In this document: positions 46,801 to 59,800 of the stretch, piece after piece
Position numbering within the stretch: position 1 is the first letter of the stretch
How the letters are laid out: each line of letters opens with the position of its first letter
Assembly (NCBI RefSeq): GCF_021130785.1
Contig: NC_060215.1
Coordinates: forward strand, 67,770,501-67,834,500
From: Homalodisca vitripennis
Taxonomy: Eukaryota > Arthropoda > Insecta > Hemiptera > Cicadellidae
Length of the DNA stretch: 64,000 nt
Direction of reading: 5' to 3'
Made by a program: the position numbers and the translations under genes
The notes under the pieces: generated by a model
The model's database searches: none
The model's input: the letters and a program-made list of their open reading frames with translations, nothing else
What the model was told of the DNA's origin: nothing

Positions 46801-47053
46801 TTTGTAGCCTATGTTTAATTTGAAAATTTATATTATTAATTTAGGCCTTATTTTTGTTTTATTAGCCTACCAGGAAAATTTTACCAATTTATATTATAAC
46901 TAGGTTGTTCAAAGTTATCAAACTTATAGACTAACAATAATTTGTTATACTTCTTCTAGACACACACCTGAAAATACAATTTACAATTATATAAAGACAG
47001 TGATTTTCACTTAGTCTAAAATATGCTACCACTAACCTACTTAAATTAGTTGT

Positions 47054-47083
47054 GGAAGTTCGAGCCCTCCAGTTGGTGCGCCA
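47054..47083 (-). promoter_or_regulatory. primer-binding site, tRNA-like beyond 18 nt
   Basis: Three bases after the 5' LTR the sense strand reads TGGCGCACCAACTGGAGGGC and continues TCGAACTTCC. The complement ends in GCGCCA and contains GTTCGAGCC, the conserved T-loop sequence of tRNAs. Complementarity therefore appears to span the acceptor and T arm, about 30 nt, resembling a tRNA-Lys-type 3' end. The exact tRNA needs alignment. Confidence 0.6.
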
Positions 47084-47410
47084 TTTTGATGTATTTCAGA
47101 TTTGAAGTGATGTCAATTTGATGAGAGTGGCAGATTATAACGCCAATTTGCTATGTGTCACCCCCACGTTGGTTGCGATAATTTGCTGAAAGTCAGTTCT
47201 TTAGAGTTATTGACTCACCATGTAGTTGTACGCCCCTTGTCACCAGTGGCACGTTGTTGTACCATGTTGCTCATCATGGTATCGGTTGCCATCTTGCCCA
47301 ATGCTAGCTGTATTCCCTCGGTAATACTCAAAAATTATTAGATCTGTGTGTATGTCAGGGTTCCAAAATATGTTAAGTAATGATTAACATAATTTAACAT
47401 CATTCCACAC

Positions 47411-47424
47411 TTTTTATAAAAGGG
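47411..47424 (-). promoter_or_regulatory. TATA box of the 5' LTR
   Basis: The sense strand reads CCCTTTTATAAAAA, downstream of both CRE octamers and ~330 bp before the LTR end. Transcription would start ~30 bp further on, near 47385, giving an R-U5 of about 300 nt. The 3' LTR equivalent has one substitution (TTATAACAAG). Confidence 0.5.
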
Positions 47425-47863
47425 ATATTTAGAAAGTCAAACCAAGTGACCACGAGATTAATTTATTAAATGTCACACACTCTCAACACATATTATAATT
47501 TCACTCACCTTGCAGTGCTTTGATAATTTTAAAAGTCTAAACAATATCCCATCCTTGATTAAATTTCAATATACTATACAACAGATCATTACTATCCCAG
47601 GAGAACTAACACAACCTCCTTGCTTCGAGTCTGGTGAAAGAAGAGCGAATCTCCGTATAAAACGACGGATACCGACTCAAAACAATATTCATCCCCTCTC
47701 TCGTTCAAATCAGCGTCTTCACGAATAAATTTAATTTAATTCTTTTTTTTATAATTGTCGAAATTTATTACGTTTACTATAATTAATCAATTTAAGTATT
47801 TCTATTTTCTTTTTATTATTTTTTCAAAGCTTTTTATTTAAATTTTTAGCAACATGTGCTTTA

Positions 47864-47871
47864 TGACGTCA
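47864..47871. promoter_or_regulatory. CRE/ATF-type octamer in the 5' LTR U3 (distal)
   Basis: A second perfect TGACGTCA, conserved in the 3' LTR at 40530-40537. It lies upstream of the LTR TATA box on the sense strand. Confidence 0.5.
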
Positions 47872-48052
47872 TTAATATACAAGTCATTCATACCACAATT
47901 GGCTTTTCTGCGTAATTCTATTTAATGTTTTTGTAAAACACGAATTTTGGTTATGTTTACTTCATTTTAATTAATCAAATCTTTTCCCGAATAAAGTTCA
48001 ATAAATTTCTTCGTTATTAAATAAATCTCAATTCCGACAACATGTGATTCAC

Positions 48053-48060
48053 TGACGTCA
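48053..48060. promoter_or_regulatory. CRE/ATF-type octamer in the 5' LTR U3 (proximal)
   Basis: A perfect palindromic TGACGTCA about 55 bp from the sense start of the LTR. The 3' LTR has two tandem copies here (40719-40726 and 40743-40750). TGACGTCA is the canonical CREB/ATF recognition sequence. Function here is inferred. Confidence 0.5.
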
Positions 48061-48116
48061 CAGTCTGCCAATTCCCCGCGAATATTCAAATGTCGTAATT
48101 TGACCTGTTACACCTA

Positions 48117-50275
48117 TCTCATTATTTATTTTGATCAGTATCTGACAAAGCTGATTGGTGATCAATTGGTGTTGCGGGAAGGACATTCTGATAACGGAGT
48201 CGTCTATTTGTAGATTTTACTATCATAATAAAGTCCCGATGATGTTGATGTTGTCGGCATGAAACAATACAACAGACTTAAATAGTGACTATGAATTATA
48301 TTCCAAGATTAAATTATATTTATAATTAGTATTAATTACAACTATATCAGAACGTCTCGATCGACGTTCATGAAGGGGGAAGGTACGTGTTATAAATATT
48401 TTGAAAGAAACGTGAAATTTTCAAACGTTCATGACATATGGGAATGTAGTAAAATACTCTTGACTTTGTCAGAGGTCATTCATCAGGCTTTGATTGTAGG
48501 ACTGTAATGATTGTAGGATTGTAAGATTGTCCGCGCCTAATTTTTACGAGGGTTTTGACGTAACTTTTCCATGACATGGTGGGACAGCTTCTTAGTAGGG
48601 TTGTGAGAAAGATATTACGCAGTATATCTGTGTTTACTATATAATATAAAAATAATATACGTCTCTAGTGATAACAAGATAGGATACTAAGGTGAATCTC
48701 ACAAGTAACCTATAAAACTTCTCGGTGGACAAAATATAGTCTTTTAAAGTTGGGAGAGTGATAAGAAAACAGAAAAAAACAAAATAAACAACTGAACAGT
48801 TTTTTACATATCTCGACATTCCTTAACATCAAATTTAATAATGCTATTTAAGAATATTTCATATTTCAGTGCACTGCATGTGCACGACTCAGCTATTATT
48901 TAAACTTTCTATGTTTACGAGTTGAAATGATATTAACCATGTAGTAACTATAACAAGCCATCCAATATGTTTTAGGGATCGATAACAATTTGACAATATT
49001 TAAATTCAATAACACCGATTAGTTATTTTTAATTCTTATTACTTACTTTAGATTAATTAAGCGGGCAGGTTAGAGGCCTAAACCACTTATCCTTATCTAA
49101 TATTAACCATATACAGTTTATTCCTTCGTTCATAAAAAAAACTATTAAAAATTACCTTATTTGGAAGTCCTTGATTTTTATAAATCTTAATTGCAAAAAA
49201 ACGTTATACGAAATCAAAGTAATAAATATATAGTAACCGAAACAAATTTCATACAAAATTATTCAGTTCTTTCTAGTACAAGTACATCCTGAATCTTGGA
49301 ATTATTGTTCTTTATATGTGTAAACGGTGGTTGATTGTTAAAGAGGCAGAATCGATTTCTCAAAGAAACAAATTACTATAAACATGTAATTTACTTAATT
49401 ATATTTAATAAATACAAGTCGTGAATCAACAAAAACAGTGTTACTCCCTGAAGCTATAGGTCACATGTAAATAAATAATGTGAAAAAACTTCACATTTTT
49501 ATCTTCAACCTTTTTTGGTTTGGCCTACAAAATTGCTTAAATTTCCAATTGTGTAATTCCTTGTAAAGTGATAACGATATTTCTCCAATTTTTTTCAGTC
49601 TACAGGAAAGTTATTTTAAAGAGCTACGATTTTTAAAATGAAACATTTTCCCATGCAAAATTCGATTGCAACATTTTAAAACACCACAAATAATATAGAA
49701 ACCATGTAATATCTCCACTCGGTTAAAACTGAACGAAGGGGATAATCGCTCAGTTGCAGCATGAGCACGACATGGCTGAAATATATAGAAACACTCGGAA
49801 ATTACGTTTATTTTAAATAGTGCTTATCTCTTGTTGTTGCTTTTAAAGGTCAAGTCTTAATCGACTCTATCTTATCTTGTTTAACATTAACAAACGTATC
49901 TGTGTTTTTAGAAGTGTTTTCTGAGAACCTAAATAATATTGTAACGATCTATATAGGTAGTAGTTATTTGTAGGCTATTCAAGCTCTTCGTACCAGTGAG
50001 GTCGGCCTAACCCAGTAAACCCAGTGTACGGCTGTGTGCAAGACACAAGCTCGAGTTAGGTCGGAGGAGGTCGTTGTTTTGTCGAGCTAGAGGCTAGAGC
50101 TGTTCCGTCTGCGGTTTTGGCGAAGCGTTGATGCCGCATGGTGCAAGCAAGGCCAACAGGCCACGATCCGGCAACGTCGCGTTCCCGCTGCACAAACACC
50201 CGTTTTCAGCACCACTCTGTATGAACCTCTTTTAGTTGCCTGTTGACGTATCTTCGGATTCCAAATTGGCTTGTT
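48117..50275. other. mostly unassigned; partial GGAC-palindrome repeat at 48505-48600
   Basis: AT-rich DNA. 48505-48600 (TTGTAGGACTGTAATG, ACGAGGGTTTTGACGT, GGTGGGACAGCTTCTTAGTA) is a degenerate fragment of the repeat family at 60.6-61.3 kb. 50030-50215 is GC- and CpG-richer (CCGGCAACGTCGCG), possibly a promoter or exon, but without a supported frame. Confidence 0.4.
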
Positions 50276-50375
50276 TGTGTGTGTGTGCACATACACGTAC
50301 ATACATACATACATACATACATATATAAATATATAAATATATATATATATATATTATACACACACACAAATATAC

Positions 50376-50426
<51 letters not shown>

Positions 50427-50460
50427 CACACACATAAATATACGTGTGTGTGTGCATATT
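50276..50460. repeat. compound microsatellite
   Basis: Adjacent (GT)n, (ACAT)n, (AT)n and (AC)n runs. The longest is a TA tract of about 40 bp at 50381-50421. Frames through it are spurious. Confidence 0.95.
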
Positions 50461-52607
50461 ATATATAGCTACTTCATTTCATTATATTTTGGTACACTGT
50501 GAATATTTTTTATTGAGCTACTTGTATTTGCAAAAGATCAAATTTTTCATCAGAAGGGAAACATATTGAATAACTTAGCTAATGTAGAATTGTAGTATAG
50601 GAATACAAACACAAGTTTATTTATCAAAGAAAAAGTTAATGCGAAATAATATAAACCTAGTTTTAATGCCGTAGAAGAAAGCAATATTTCCAAACTGAAA
50701 TAAGATCCAAATTTGATTAAAAATTTTTGGCGTCTTACGGGAGGGTTAAAATAAATGTTGGAAAGCGAATCTAGAGAAATCCGTTTTTCACCAGTTCAGA
50801 CGTATTTTATGACTCGACTAGTCAGGCTTATACCCTACTTCTGGAGTTTACTATTAAATATACTAATCTCAATTTAAAGTTAACGTAAGCGATGGAAACG
50901 TTTCTAAAATTAAATTACGAATTCATGATTTGCATAGGCTGATAGGTCAGGTTAGTTTCAGGCCTCATTTCAGCATTCTCCGTGGCTTAATTGTCTAAAA
51001 ATTATACAACCTACACAATTGGTTTAAGTGCACACTTTAACAACACTTTAGTCTTTTTGGTGATAAAAATAGCGCTATACCATGTTTGTATTTGTATACT
51101 AAATTTAAAGTATTACTGCTTTAAGGCTAACATTTTGTGGGTTTTCTATAAACTCAAACGTCAAAAATTCTCAAATTGTTCTACATTTCTCGATGTAGAC
51201 TCGCAGCTCTAATATTGGAGATATTCCATTCTGCTAGAAATATTTCCCCAGTACCCAGCACATTTGAATGCTGAATGCACATCCAAAACATGAACTGATA
51301 CGTGTTACCAAGTTATTCTGATTTCCCTAACAGGAATTCGGATACAGTTTGTAGTTTGCCTTTAGTTCAGACTATCTGGAATATCTGGAAAATTTTCTAA
51401 GCCAACAGTACACAGTGAGTCAAGTCATGTATTGTAGAACACATCTTCAAAGCTGGTTAACATAAACAATTACTGGAAACACTCACGGTTGGTTACTATA
51501 TTATTGAAATGTTGGGGATATTCAGGATTTGGAATCACACATTGAACCTAGTATAGCATTGCTTGGCATTATGATTTCAATAAATGCATAACATAACCAA
51601 GGAATTTATTTAATTTAATTACTTAATTTTCATTTATTTCGATCCCTAGTTAACCTAAGCTAACAATGTTTGATGAAGCTATGGACACATAGTCCACGTA
51701 AAAAAAAAAAAAAAATACTTAAACAATTTTATTATAACATTTCATTTATAAGCATTTCAGTTTCATTTATAGCTGAATTTTATAATGGTCAGGACTGAAC
51801 TACCTATCTCCATGGGTTAGAATTAGAGAATTTAAATTTACAAGTTTAAAACAAATACTTATAAAATGACATGAAATACTTCAAATAATATAAAATTATA
51901 CTAAATACTTGGTTGTAATTTTAAAAATAGTCGTATGCACAAGCCAGTACCTGTGATGAACGCTGATAAATCAATATCAAAAATATAAAGCTGGTTTATC
52001 GTAGTTCGGTTGTACTTCACTTATCTACACGAGTTAGTTTTGCTTCGAAATTGATAATTCCTGCTCAAAATAGCAGATCTGAATATCTAATATTCCTAGA
52101 GGAACGTTTAGAAATGATTACGGGTAGATACAACCTCTATTGCATAAGCCATATCGGACCAGGCTGTCGGCGAAGAGCAGTGCGGGTCGATATATACGTT
52201 AGGGTTTGCAACCTCCCCCCTCATCCCCCACCATACCACATTTACCTTCCACAGCCATGTGTTTATAATAAATACGCAAGTAATACACTAGAATTCTATC
52301 ATTATCTACCAATACAGTTAGTTATCGATTCGATAAATGTCGCTATCTAAGCATTTGACTTGAAGACCTTTGCCCCTCACAATAATTAGAAGCCAAAAGA
52401 TCCGAATTCAATATTGATCGATCAGGGCGAACAAATACATACATTGACCACAGGTTGCGTCATTTTAAATCTGTCGTCGTTTAGGAGATTGCATGTACCT
52501 TATACGTGCTGCCTCCTTTGCCCTGTCCTGCCACTGAAATGGTCAAAACTCAACAAAAATTGGCTTCAGTGGGATTGCAAGTTTTTGGCAAATGCACATT
52601 AAATTAA
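50461..52607. other. no recognised feature
   Basis: AT-rich DNA with an A14 run near 51700. Frames at 50991-51212 and 52051-52350 have no motifs. Confidence 0.45.
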
Positions 52608-53263
52608 TCTTATATATATATAAAAATCTTGAGTCACGATGTATGTTGCCAATAAACTCCAAAACGACTGAACCAATTTCAATCAAATTTCACATGTATC
52701 CGTAATTTAGTCTAACTTAGAAGATAGGATAGTTATTATCTGAATTATTCGCTTATGTCGTGAATATAAACGAATAAAAAAATCTTGAGTCACGATGTAT
52801 GTTGCCAATAAACTCCAAAACGACTGAACCAATTTCAATCAAATTTCACATGTATCCGTAATTTAGTCTAACTTAGAAGATAGGATAGTTATTATCTGAA
52901 TTATTCGCTTATGTCGTGAATATAAACGAATAAAATGAAGAAAAGTTTTCAAAGCGCCTGCACATTATAACCTGCAATTACGAGATAGATACGTATATTA
53001 AACAGTGAAACACTATTTGAAGGCGCTAAGTTATGATGTATAATTGTCTAAACTAAATTTTTGGTTGAACTTAAAGGTTGAGTGGTAGACCACTTTGTAA
53101 TAAAATACATTATGCATGTACAATACATTTTTGACATATTTTCTTGATCGTGACATCAAGGTAAAATCTACATCGGGGTTGGAAATATAATTTACTTCAA
53201 CCAGAAATGCTCATACGCGGGCAAAACTTACGAAAAGCGTGCGAAGCCGCGGGAAACAGCTAG
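52608..53263 (+). mobile_element. non-autonomous Helitron, copy 1 (with 5' duplication)
   Basis: Begins TCTTATATATATAAAAATC after an A and ends GCCGCGGGAAACAGCTAG before a T, matching the Helitron rule (5'-TC, CTRR-3', insertion between A and T). No replicase/helicase is encoded. The first ~156 bp (from AATCTTGAGTCACGATG at 52625) is repeated in tandem at 52781. The rest matches copy 2 nearly base for base. Confidence 0.8.
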
Positions 53264-56200
53264 TATATCTATATAACTTGTTTACACAACAAGTCGGATG
53301 ACTCGTTTTAATAACAAATTTCTAGACATTGTGAAATACAACCAGAACGGCCTTGGCTTTGGTATAAGTGCCTTTTTAATACGTAAAAAACATCGAAATC
53401 CATAATGTCTTCCAAAATATTTCCCCTGAACATTGTATTGCTCAGAGAAAGTTTGTACATAAGTTATAATGTATTCATATTATTCTCAATTTATTCATTT
53501 ACCAGTGCAAATGCAAATGTACCAGGAATCAGTGCAAATGTAATTTGCCTGAAACCCTCGTGTTAACATTGAATTATTATCAGAACATTTCAAAGAAAGA
53601 AGTGTTTACAAAATTGTGTAATTCAATACACCAAGAAATATCAAAGATGTATACGTATCTCAAAACCACTAGCGTTGAATACCTCAGTTAACCGTACGTA
53701 TACGCAAAATGGCGCGATTGGAATTGTTTATATGTACGATTGACTTATGACAACTTTGTAAATAATAGACGATGCGATTTAAACACAAATTCGTAAACGA
53801 GATACGTGTGTAGAATGTGTAAAGTATCGTGTGGAGGATGTAAAAGTTGTATAAATAACACTGAAGTTTACTATAGACATCCAACCAAAAACAGGTTTAA
53901 ACTTACGTCTTAGTTTTCATTTGTCAAATGTACTTACAGTCTATTCCATTGACAGATATTCATACCCATAGGAATGGAGTGAGCTACCCCCCTTGAATAT
54001 CTCTCTGGAGTTGCCGATAACGATTAAAATTTGTTAACAAAGTTCCATATTTATTTCAAATGACATGGGTCCTAAGTAGGTGGGTTTAATTTGGGTTTAA
54101 TTCAGAAATACTTGTTCGTAATAAACATGGCTTTGCCCTCTTCACACAGCTAATGAAAGAACTGAATAGACGACACATTTTGTATTTTATCTATAGTTGA
54201 AATGCAAGTGAATCCGGTTTTCCGTGTAACACGAGAATCAATACCTCATCTAACTCGAGGTTCAGCCCAACCAACTCCTCCCGCCCCTTTCCAGATATCT
54301 AACGGTTTTTCCCCAAGTGTTGCCGTATGCGATGTTTGTATTAGCACTGTATATTGAAAAGTTTATGACGTACTCTGCACGTCGATTCCGTGAAAGTAGG
54401 GTGTGCGTTCACATGACGTCATTTGACCTCTCCTGAATCACTGGCATCCCGCAACTTCTAGGAAACGGTCCTCAGTAAAGGATTTAGTTATATATTTTAT
54501 CCCATTAGCTACTGTTAAACAATGTCGGAGTATATGCGCCTGTATTTATCATATGGGATCGGTGGCATTCTAAAATATTTCTAAACAAATCGTTGAATTA
54601 ATTGAAAAATCTGAATATTTCAAGGGCTTCTTCCTCAGTGTATGAGATTTTGTTTTAAGTTACTCAAAATAATTTGAAACAAAATCCTAAAATGTTGTGT
54701 TTAAGAAAAGTGACAGTGTGGGTTTACCGAAAGTTCAGTTTAGTCTTCTAATGCAATGATAATAAATTATATATTAATGTCATGTAATTTATGTCTTTAA
54801 AGTGTTTAAAACCTTCCGTAATGCATATTCTTTCATAGTAAAACATTAAAAATGATATTGTAGAAACTTTATACAATTGGTTTTCATGGACCTGAGTTTT
54901 TAAAAGACCAATTGCCATAAAATGACTAATTTAACATGTGCGAGGTAGCTCTCACCTCACCCTCCGATGACGCCGACAGTGAAATATAAACGAACAAGCA
55001 ATTTTTATTAGAGGTTAGTTGCCTTTTCTGTTAGAAAATGGTTACCAAGGAAAACACGTGTCAATGAGATTACATATAAGAAAGGTTTTCTGTAATCTCA
55101 TTGAGGCGTGTTACCAATCACAAGCCACAAAAATTCATAATTAATATATTATATGAGTTATAGCGTTATAACTTTGCATGGCTGTTTGTCTTAACCTTTC
55201 TTAAGGGCTGGTAGTATCGGTGGCCATTTTCATTTTAGCCTTATAACAACAATGTTAAACCTGAAACAGAGTTTATAATTGTATTTATGTTCATAGATTT
55301 ATGTAAGATGTCTCATTTAAAAGATATGAGTAATACACATAAAGCAATATTTAATATTTTCTCATATGAATGTTTAAAATGTTAACAGTCATCTAGGATA
55401 ATGTTACATGAGAAAGAAGGTGTAAATGCTTATAGTGTAACACTGTTCTTATTTAGTTTAATTCAAAGTAATTTTACTAAAGCCGTTTAAGTAGTGTTGA
55501 ATGCTATAAACTAAGGAGGTAATACGGTTGTATTTCATGTAAATTTCATGAAAACTGACCCAATAACAAATAATAACGATATTACCATCTCTTGTCATAT
55601 TGAAATAATAAGATGTAGAGTGCATTTAATCTAAACAAAAATTAATCACATTGTATAATAAATTATTTATCATTTACTTTACATTTATACAACACCAACC
55701 AACAACGATAACCAAACTTGTGTTCCTATCGAGTTCTTCAATTGTTACGTACACATGTTAAAACGGCTATTTGGGGTTTAATATGACAAACAAGTATTCT
55801 GTGCAAAAACATATGGCAGTTACATAAATATTCATACGTTATGCATTTGAAAGTAAATAAATTATAATAAATGAAACATTATGTACTAAGGGAGCTCGAG
55901 TTTAGAACGTAGTATAAACTTGGTTTGTGAAAACGGTAATAGTTCTATCGTATTTTCAACTCATGTAATCAGTTATTACAAGTGTGTTAATGGAAAAAGT
56001 ATGTATATAACAAGTAATTCAGTGTAAAACCAACTTTAGTCCATCACTGTCTAAGAGCACAAAGTACATTGGAGAAATGTGACACACCCGACAATTGTAA
56101 TACAGCACAGAATAATTATGTAGACATTAACTTTTACTCTTAATTTCGCAACATCAAGACCAAACCGGGGATGTTGTGTGTGGGCATCACTGTAGTGGTG

Positions 56201-56372
56201 TCCTTTAAAGTTTCCGCGAAATCCGAGAGTGACATACAGTCTCACACACTCTTAAAATATTATAATTTGAAGAAGGACAAATTGTAACATCAAAATCAAA
56301 GAAGTGACTCAAAAACATTATTTAATTAGCAACTAATCAGCGTTGGAGATATTGTTACTTTTTTAAGGCTTA
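53264..56372. other. no supported gene; one hairpin
   Basis: AT-rich with short motif-less frames. The only distinct structure is the inverted repeat at 55053-55112. Confidence 0.45.
55053..55112. repeat. ~21-bp imperfect hairpin
   Basis: AACACGTGTCAATGAGATTACA at 55053-55074 (written as its first bases AACACGTGTCAATGAG) pairs with TGTAATCTCATTGAGGCGTGTT at 55091-55112 (core TGTAATCTCATTGA), with a couple of mismatches and a ~16-nt loop. Probably a small foldback. Confidence 0.6.
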
Positions 56373-56871
56373 TCTTATATATATAAAAATCTTGAGTCAC
56401 GATGTATGTTGCCAATAAACTCCAAAACGACTGAACCAATTTCAATCAAATTTCACATGTATCCGTAATTTAGTCTAACTTAGAAGATAGGATAGTTATT
56501 ATCTGAATTATTCGCTTATGTCGTGAATATAAACGAATAAAATGAAGAAAAGTTTTCAAAGCGCCTGCACATTATAACCTGCAATTACGAGATAGATACG
56601 TATATTAAACAGTGAAACACTATTTGAAGGCGCTAAGTTATGATGTATAATTGTCTAAACTAAATTTTTGGTTGAACTTAAAGGTTGAGTGGTAGACCAC
56701 TTTGTAATAAAATACATTATGCATGTACAATACATTTTTGACATATTTTCTTGATCGTGACATCAAGGTAAAATCTACATCGGGGTTGGAAATATAATTT
56801 TACTTCAACCAGAAATGCTCATACGCGGGCAAAACTTACGAAAAGCGTGCGAAGCCGCGGGAAACAGCTAG
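56373..56871 (+). mobile_element. non-autonomous Helitron, copy 2
   Basis: 499 bp with the same ends as copy 1 and a single copy of the 5' segment. I see only about one single-base indel relative to copy 1 in the shared part (TAATTTTAC against TAATTTAC), so the two insertions are very recent or come from one source. Confidence 0.85.
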
Positions 56872-59800
56872 TTAAAATATATTTAGCTGAACACTACACA
56901 CAAATTGAAAGTTGTTCAAGCTAATGATTATTAAAAAAATGTAGTATAGATTCTAATTCTTGAAGGCTCATCGTACATGTTACTCACTTCACAATTAAAC
57001 TCGATAATTTACATTACTACGGTATTAATACTTTTTTAGCTAACCCATAACGTGTCGTCCCCATTAACACTTGGAGATTCAATAGCAGTACAAAATTTTA
57101 ACCGCTATGTCAGTGAATAATGCAAAAAAAAACTGTAACTGTTGTTTAATATAAGATGTCACAAATTGATAAGCCAAACAGGCCATATATAAAGATGAAA
57201 TAACCTTATCACACACCCTCCCATAAATAATAATTGAGGGAACATTACAAATAATTAACTATCATAAACACTGTTAGGAAGTATAACAGGTTCGAATCTC
57301 GAAGTTTTCATTTCTAAAGCTAAGTCGTGATATTGTTAATTTAAAATAAAAATAAAATATATAACTTATTTCTAGAGAATCGGGAATAACTATTATATGG
57401 AAATTAACCTTTTAATAATTGTATGCTACAGATCAGACTATCAACCTCTATCGTAATCCACATTAATGTTTTAGTAAATTTAAATTGTTAAACTATAAAA
57501 AAATTCAAATAGAAAGTACATTGTGTTGAACGTTATTTAACATTAACTAATAATATCAAACAAATTTTACCTTTTATCTGTTTTTATTTCCATTTGGTTA
57601 CAATTAGTAAGAAAATTAAGCATTTAATGACATGTTCTCATGTATTTATTTATGTATGTCCATTAAAAGAAAATAAAACTTGTTTGACTTACAAATTAAC
57701 ATGCTTAAAATGTCCTATAACACATATGTATTTATAGTTGAAAGGATTTTAGAGATAAATACAGCTTAAATGTAAATAATTTTACGCATTTTTGGATTGT
57801 ATTATGTAATTATTTTGCATTATTATAACCAGTAATCTTTTTTCTTGGCCATTACAAAAATGTGAGTGTTTGGTAGATATTCATTCTGACGTTAAATGTT
57901 CGTGACTATTTTAAAACGGTTTGTTATTTTTAAACATAAAAAAATGGTGATAAGTATAATCTAGCATTCCTTTAAGATTCCACAATTTCGAGATTAGAAC
58001 CTATAGCCCAGAGTTTCGAGCGCACCTAGTATTTTAAGACCTTAAGAGATTTTTACTGCCTGTCTCATGTATTATTTGAGTGGGTTAGATAGTTTTTTAA
58101 GCCAAAAACACCCAGTAAAGCAATAATTATTCTTTTCTATGTGAATGAAACACAACTATAAGTTCTGAAGTATGAGTTAAATAATAAAACAAGATTTTGT
58201 ATCTTAATCCGAAGTTACGACATATGTTGTAAAAACGATATTATTCCAACTGTGGTTGCAGTATAGCATTTAATGCGGTATGTAATGAATAAGAAAATAA
58301 ATTCACACACAATATGGTGTTAAAAAACATTTTAATGAATCTAAAATGACATATGACTCCCAAAACATATAAATTATTACCGAACCGTTTGTTACATGTA
58401 AGTAGAAAATACATTGCTTTAATTGACCATTTACTGAATATGTTATTTTTGTGTAAATTGTCTGAAATTCAAACAGCTTTATTGGTAGGTGATATCTGTT
58501 GATTTTCATTTGTGAACATAAATATATCTGTTTACCAATTACCAATAATCTGTAAGGTATTAAGATTAATGCTATTTCCGACTACTGAATCATAAGATAA
58601 ATGTAAAATCATTACAATCGATTTTACGCCATATAATAAATAGGAAGTTGATGTTATGAAAGGTTTGGACGTGGGAGACCTGGGGAAGGATTTATATTCT
58701 GTAGCTCGCCGAGCGGAACCCGAGCAGGTAGAGTTCACCAGCTGGTGTCCGGGCCCGGCCCTAGCTGTACATTTTCCTGTCTACCTGGATATCCTTCATC
58801 GGTCCACTCACTTCATGCCTCTTTTATATGAAGATAATGGACCGGTAACGAGACAACAAATAGCTATCAAAGTCTATATTCAACAGTTTAAACAGAACGT
58901 GGATTAAATTCAAATTAAAAAGGTTTATACCAAACAATATTGATTATCTGATCCATTTTAATGCTCCACTCCCGCGTTGAATTCATTACAGGACAAGGAT
59001 ACGTTGATGTAAAATTTACTTTATGTTTGAACAAGGAGTTTTACAGAAAGTTTTAATCTTGTTCAACGAGCGATTCGAGGTAGGCGGGATATGGATTTCA
59101 CGTTTCCCACATACACATTTTCACAATCCTCTGTCATTTTTTCCATAAATGTGCAACAGGTTCGTACATATCTAAAATCGTGGAAATAATCATATTCTGA
59201 CTAGCCCCCTCCCGCGGTCATACTCAGTCTACCTGTACAGTCGGTGATGGGAAGGGATGTTTCCAGACGATTTACTCCCCCCCCCCACATGTTTTTAAAC
59301 CTATGTAATTCTTTGCATTCATAATTAGGTATTATGCAACTTTAAAACTTCTAAAAGTGTTGTATAGTAGATGGTTGAAAAAAATATTTCACGACATCAA
59401 AAAGGCAAGTGTGAAATTAAAACCTGCTATTTGTGTAATGAACTGTGATGTGTTCAAAATGTATTGAACTCGGTAAGGATATCATATTTACATATATCTT
59501 ATAAGATATTAATTCCTTATGCGTCTTGTATAGGCCTAATAGAAATAGGCTATAACTGCCTGACGAATGTCTACTTCGTCTTTTGAGTCGTAAAACGCAA
59601 TATAGTATATTTAAAGTGTGTTTCTAGATTTGTATAAAAACGTTATCATGCAAAATGTTAACGGAAAATCTAAGTGAAAGGCCGATATCGCGGGTTCGAG
59701 CATGAGGTCACCTGTGGGTCTCTGGACCCGGAAGTTGCCTGTGTGAGTCGATGCGATAGGCACTGTGTGTAGTTCGCCTCACCCCATAGATATTCCTGTG

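Larger units (their letters stand above)
39721..48112 (-). mobile_element. Ty3/gypsy-type LTR retrotransposon with SGNH hydrolase domain
   Basis: An 8.39-kb element read on the minus strand. LTRs (39721-40802 and 47087-48112) begin TG and end CA, and a 4-bp duplication CCTA flanks it (39717-39720 and 48113-48116). Order on the sense strand is 5' LTR, PBS, leader, Gag, UGA, Pol (SGNH hydrolase, protease, RT, RNase H, integrase zinc finger), tandem-repeat 3' region, 3' LTR. The RT and RNase H motifs and domain order are Ty3/gypsy. LTRs differ by about ten substitutions plus a few indels, so insertion is recent. The integrase catalytic core is absent. No env-like frame is present. Confidence 0.95.
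47087..48112 (-). repeat. 5' LTR
   Basis: 1026 bp, TG..CA ends. On the sense strand it starts TGTAACAGGTCAAATTACG and ends GAAATACATCA. It differs from the 3' LTR by scattered substitutions and lacks two insertions found there: a ~33-bp segment with a GTCTCTGGTG hairpin (3' LTR near 39980-40010) and a 24-bp duplication with a CRE site. Confidence 0.95.

Noticed and set aside
57285..57310. GGTTCGAATCTCG, a perfect tRNA B-box
   Set aside because: No A-box, acceptor-stem or cloverleaf pairing nearby. At most a SINE remnant.
59680..59730. GCGGGTTCGAGCATG, tRNA T-arm-like
   Set aside because: No matching acceptor or D-arm sequence upstream, so not called a tRNA or SINE.
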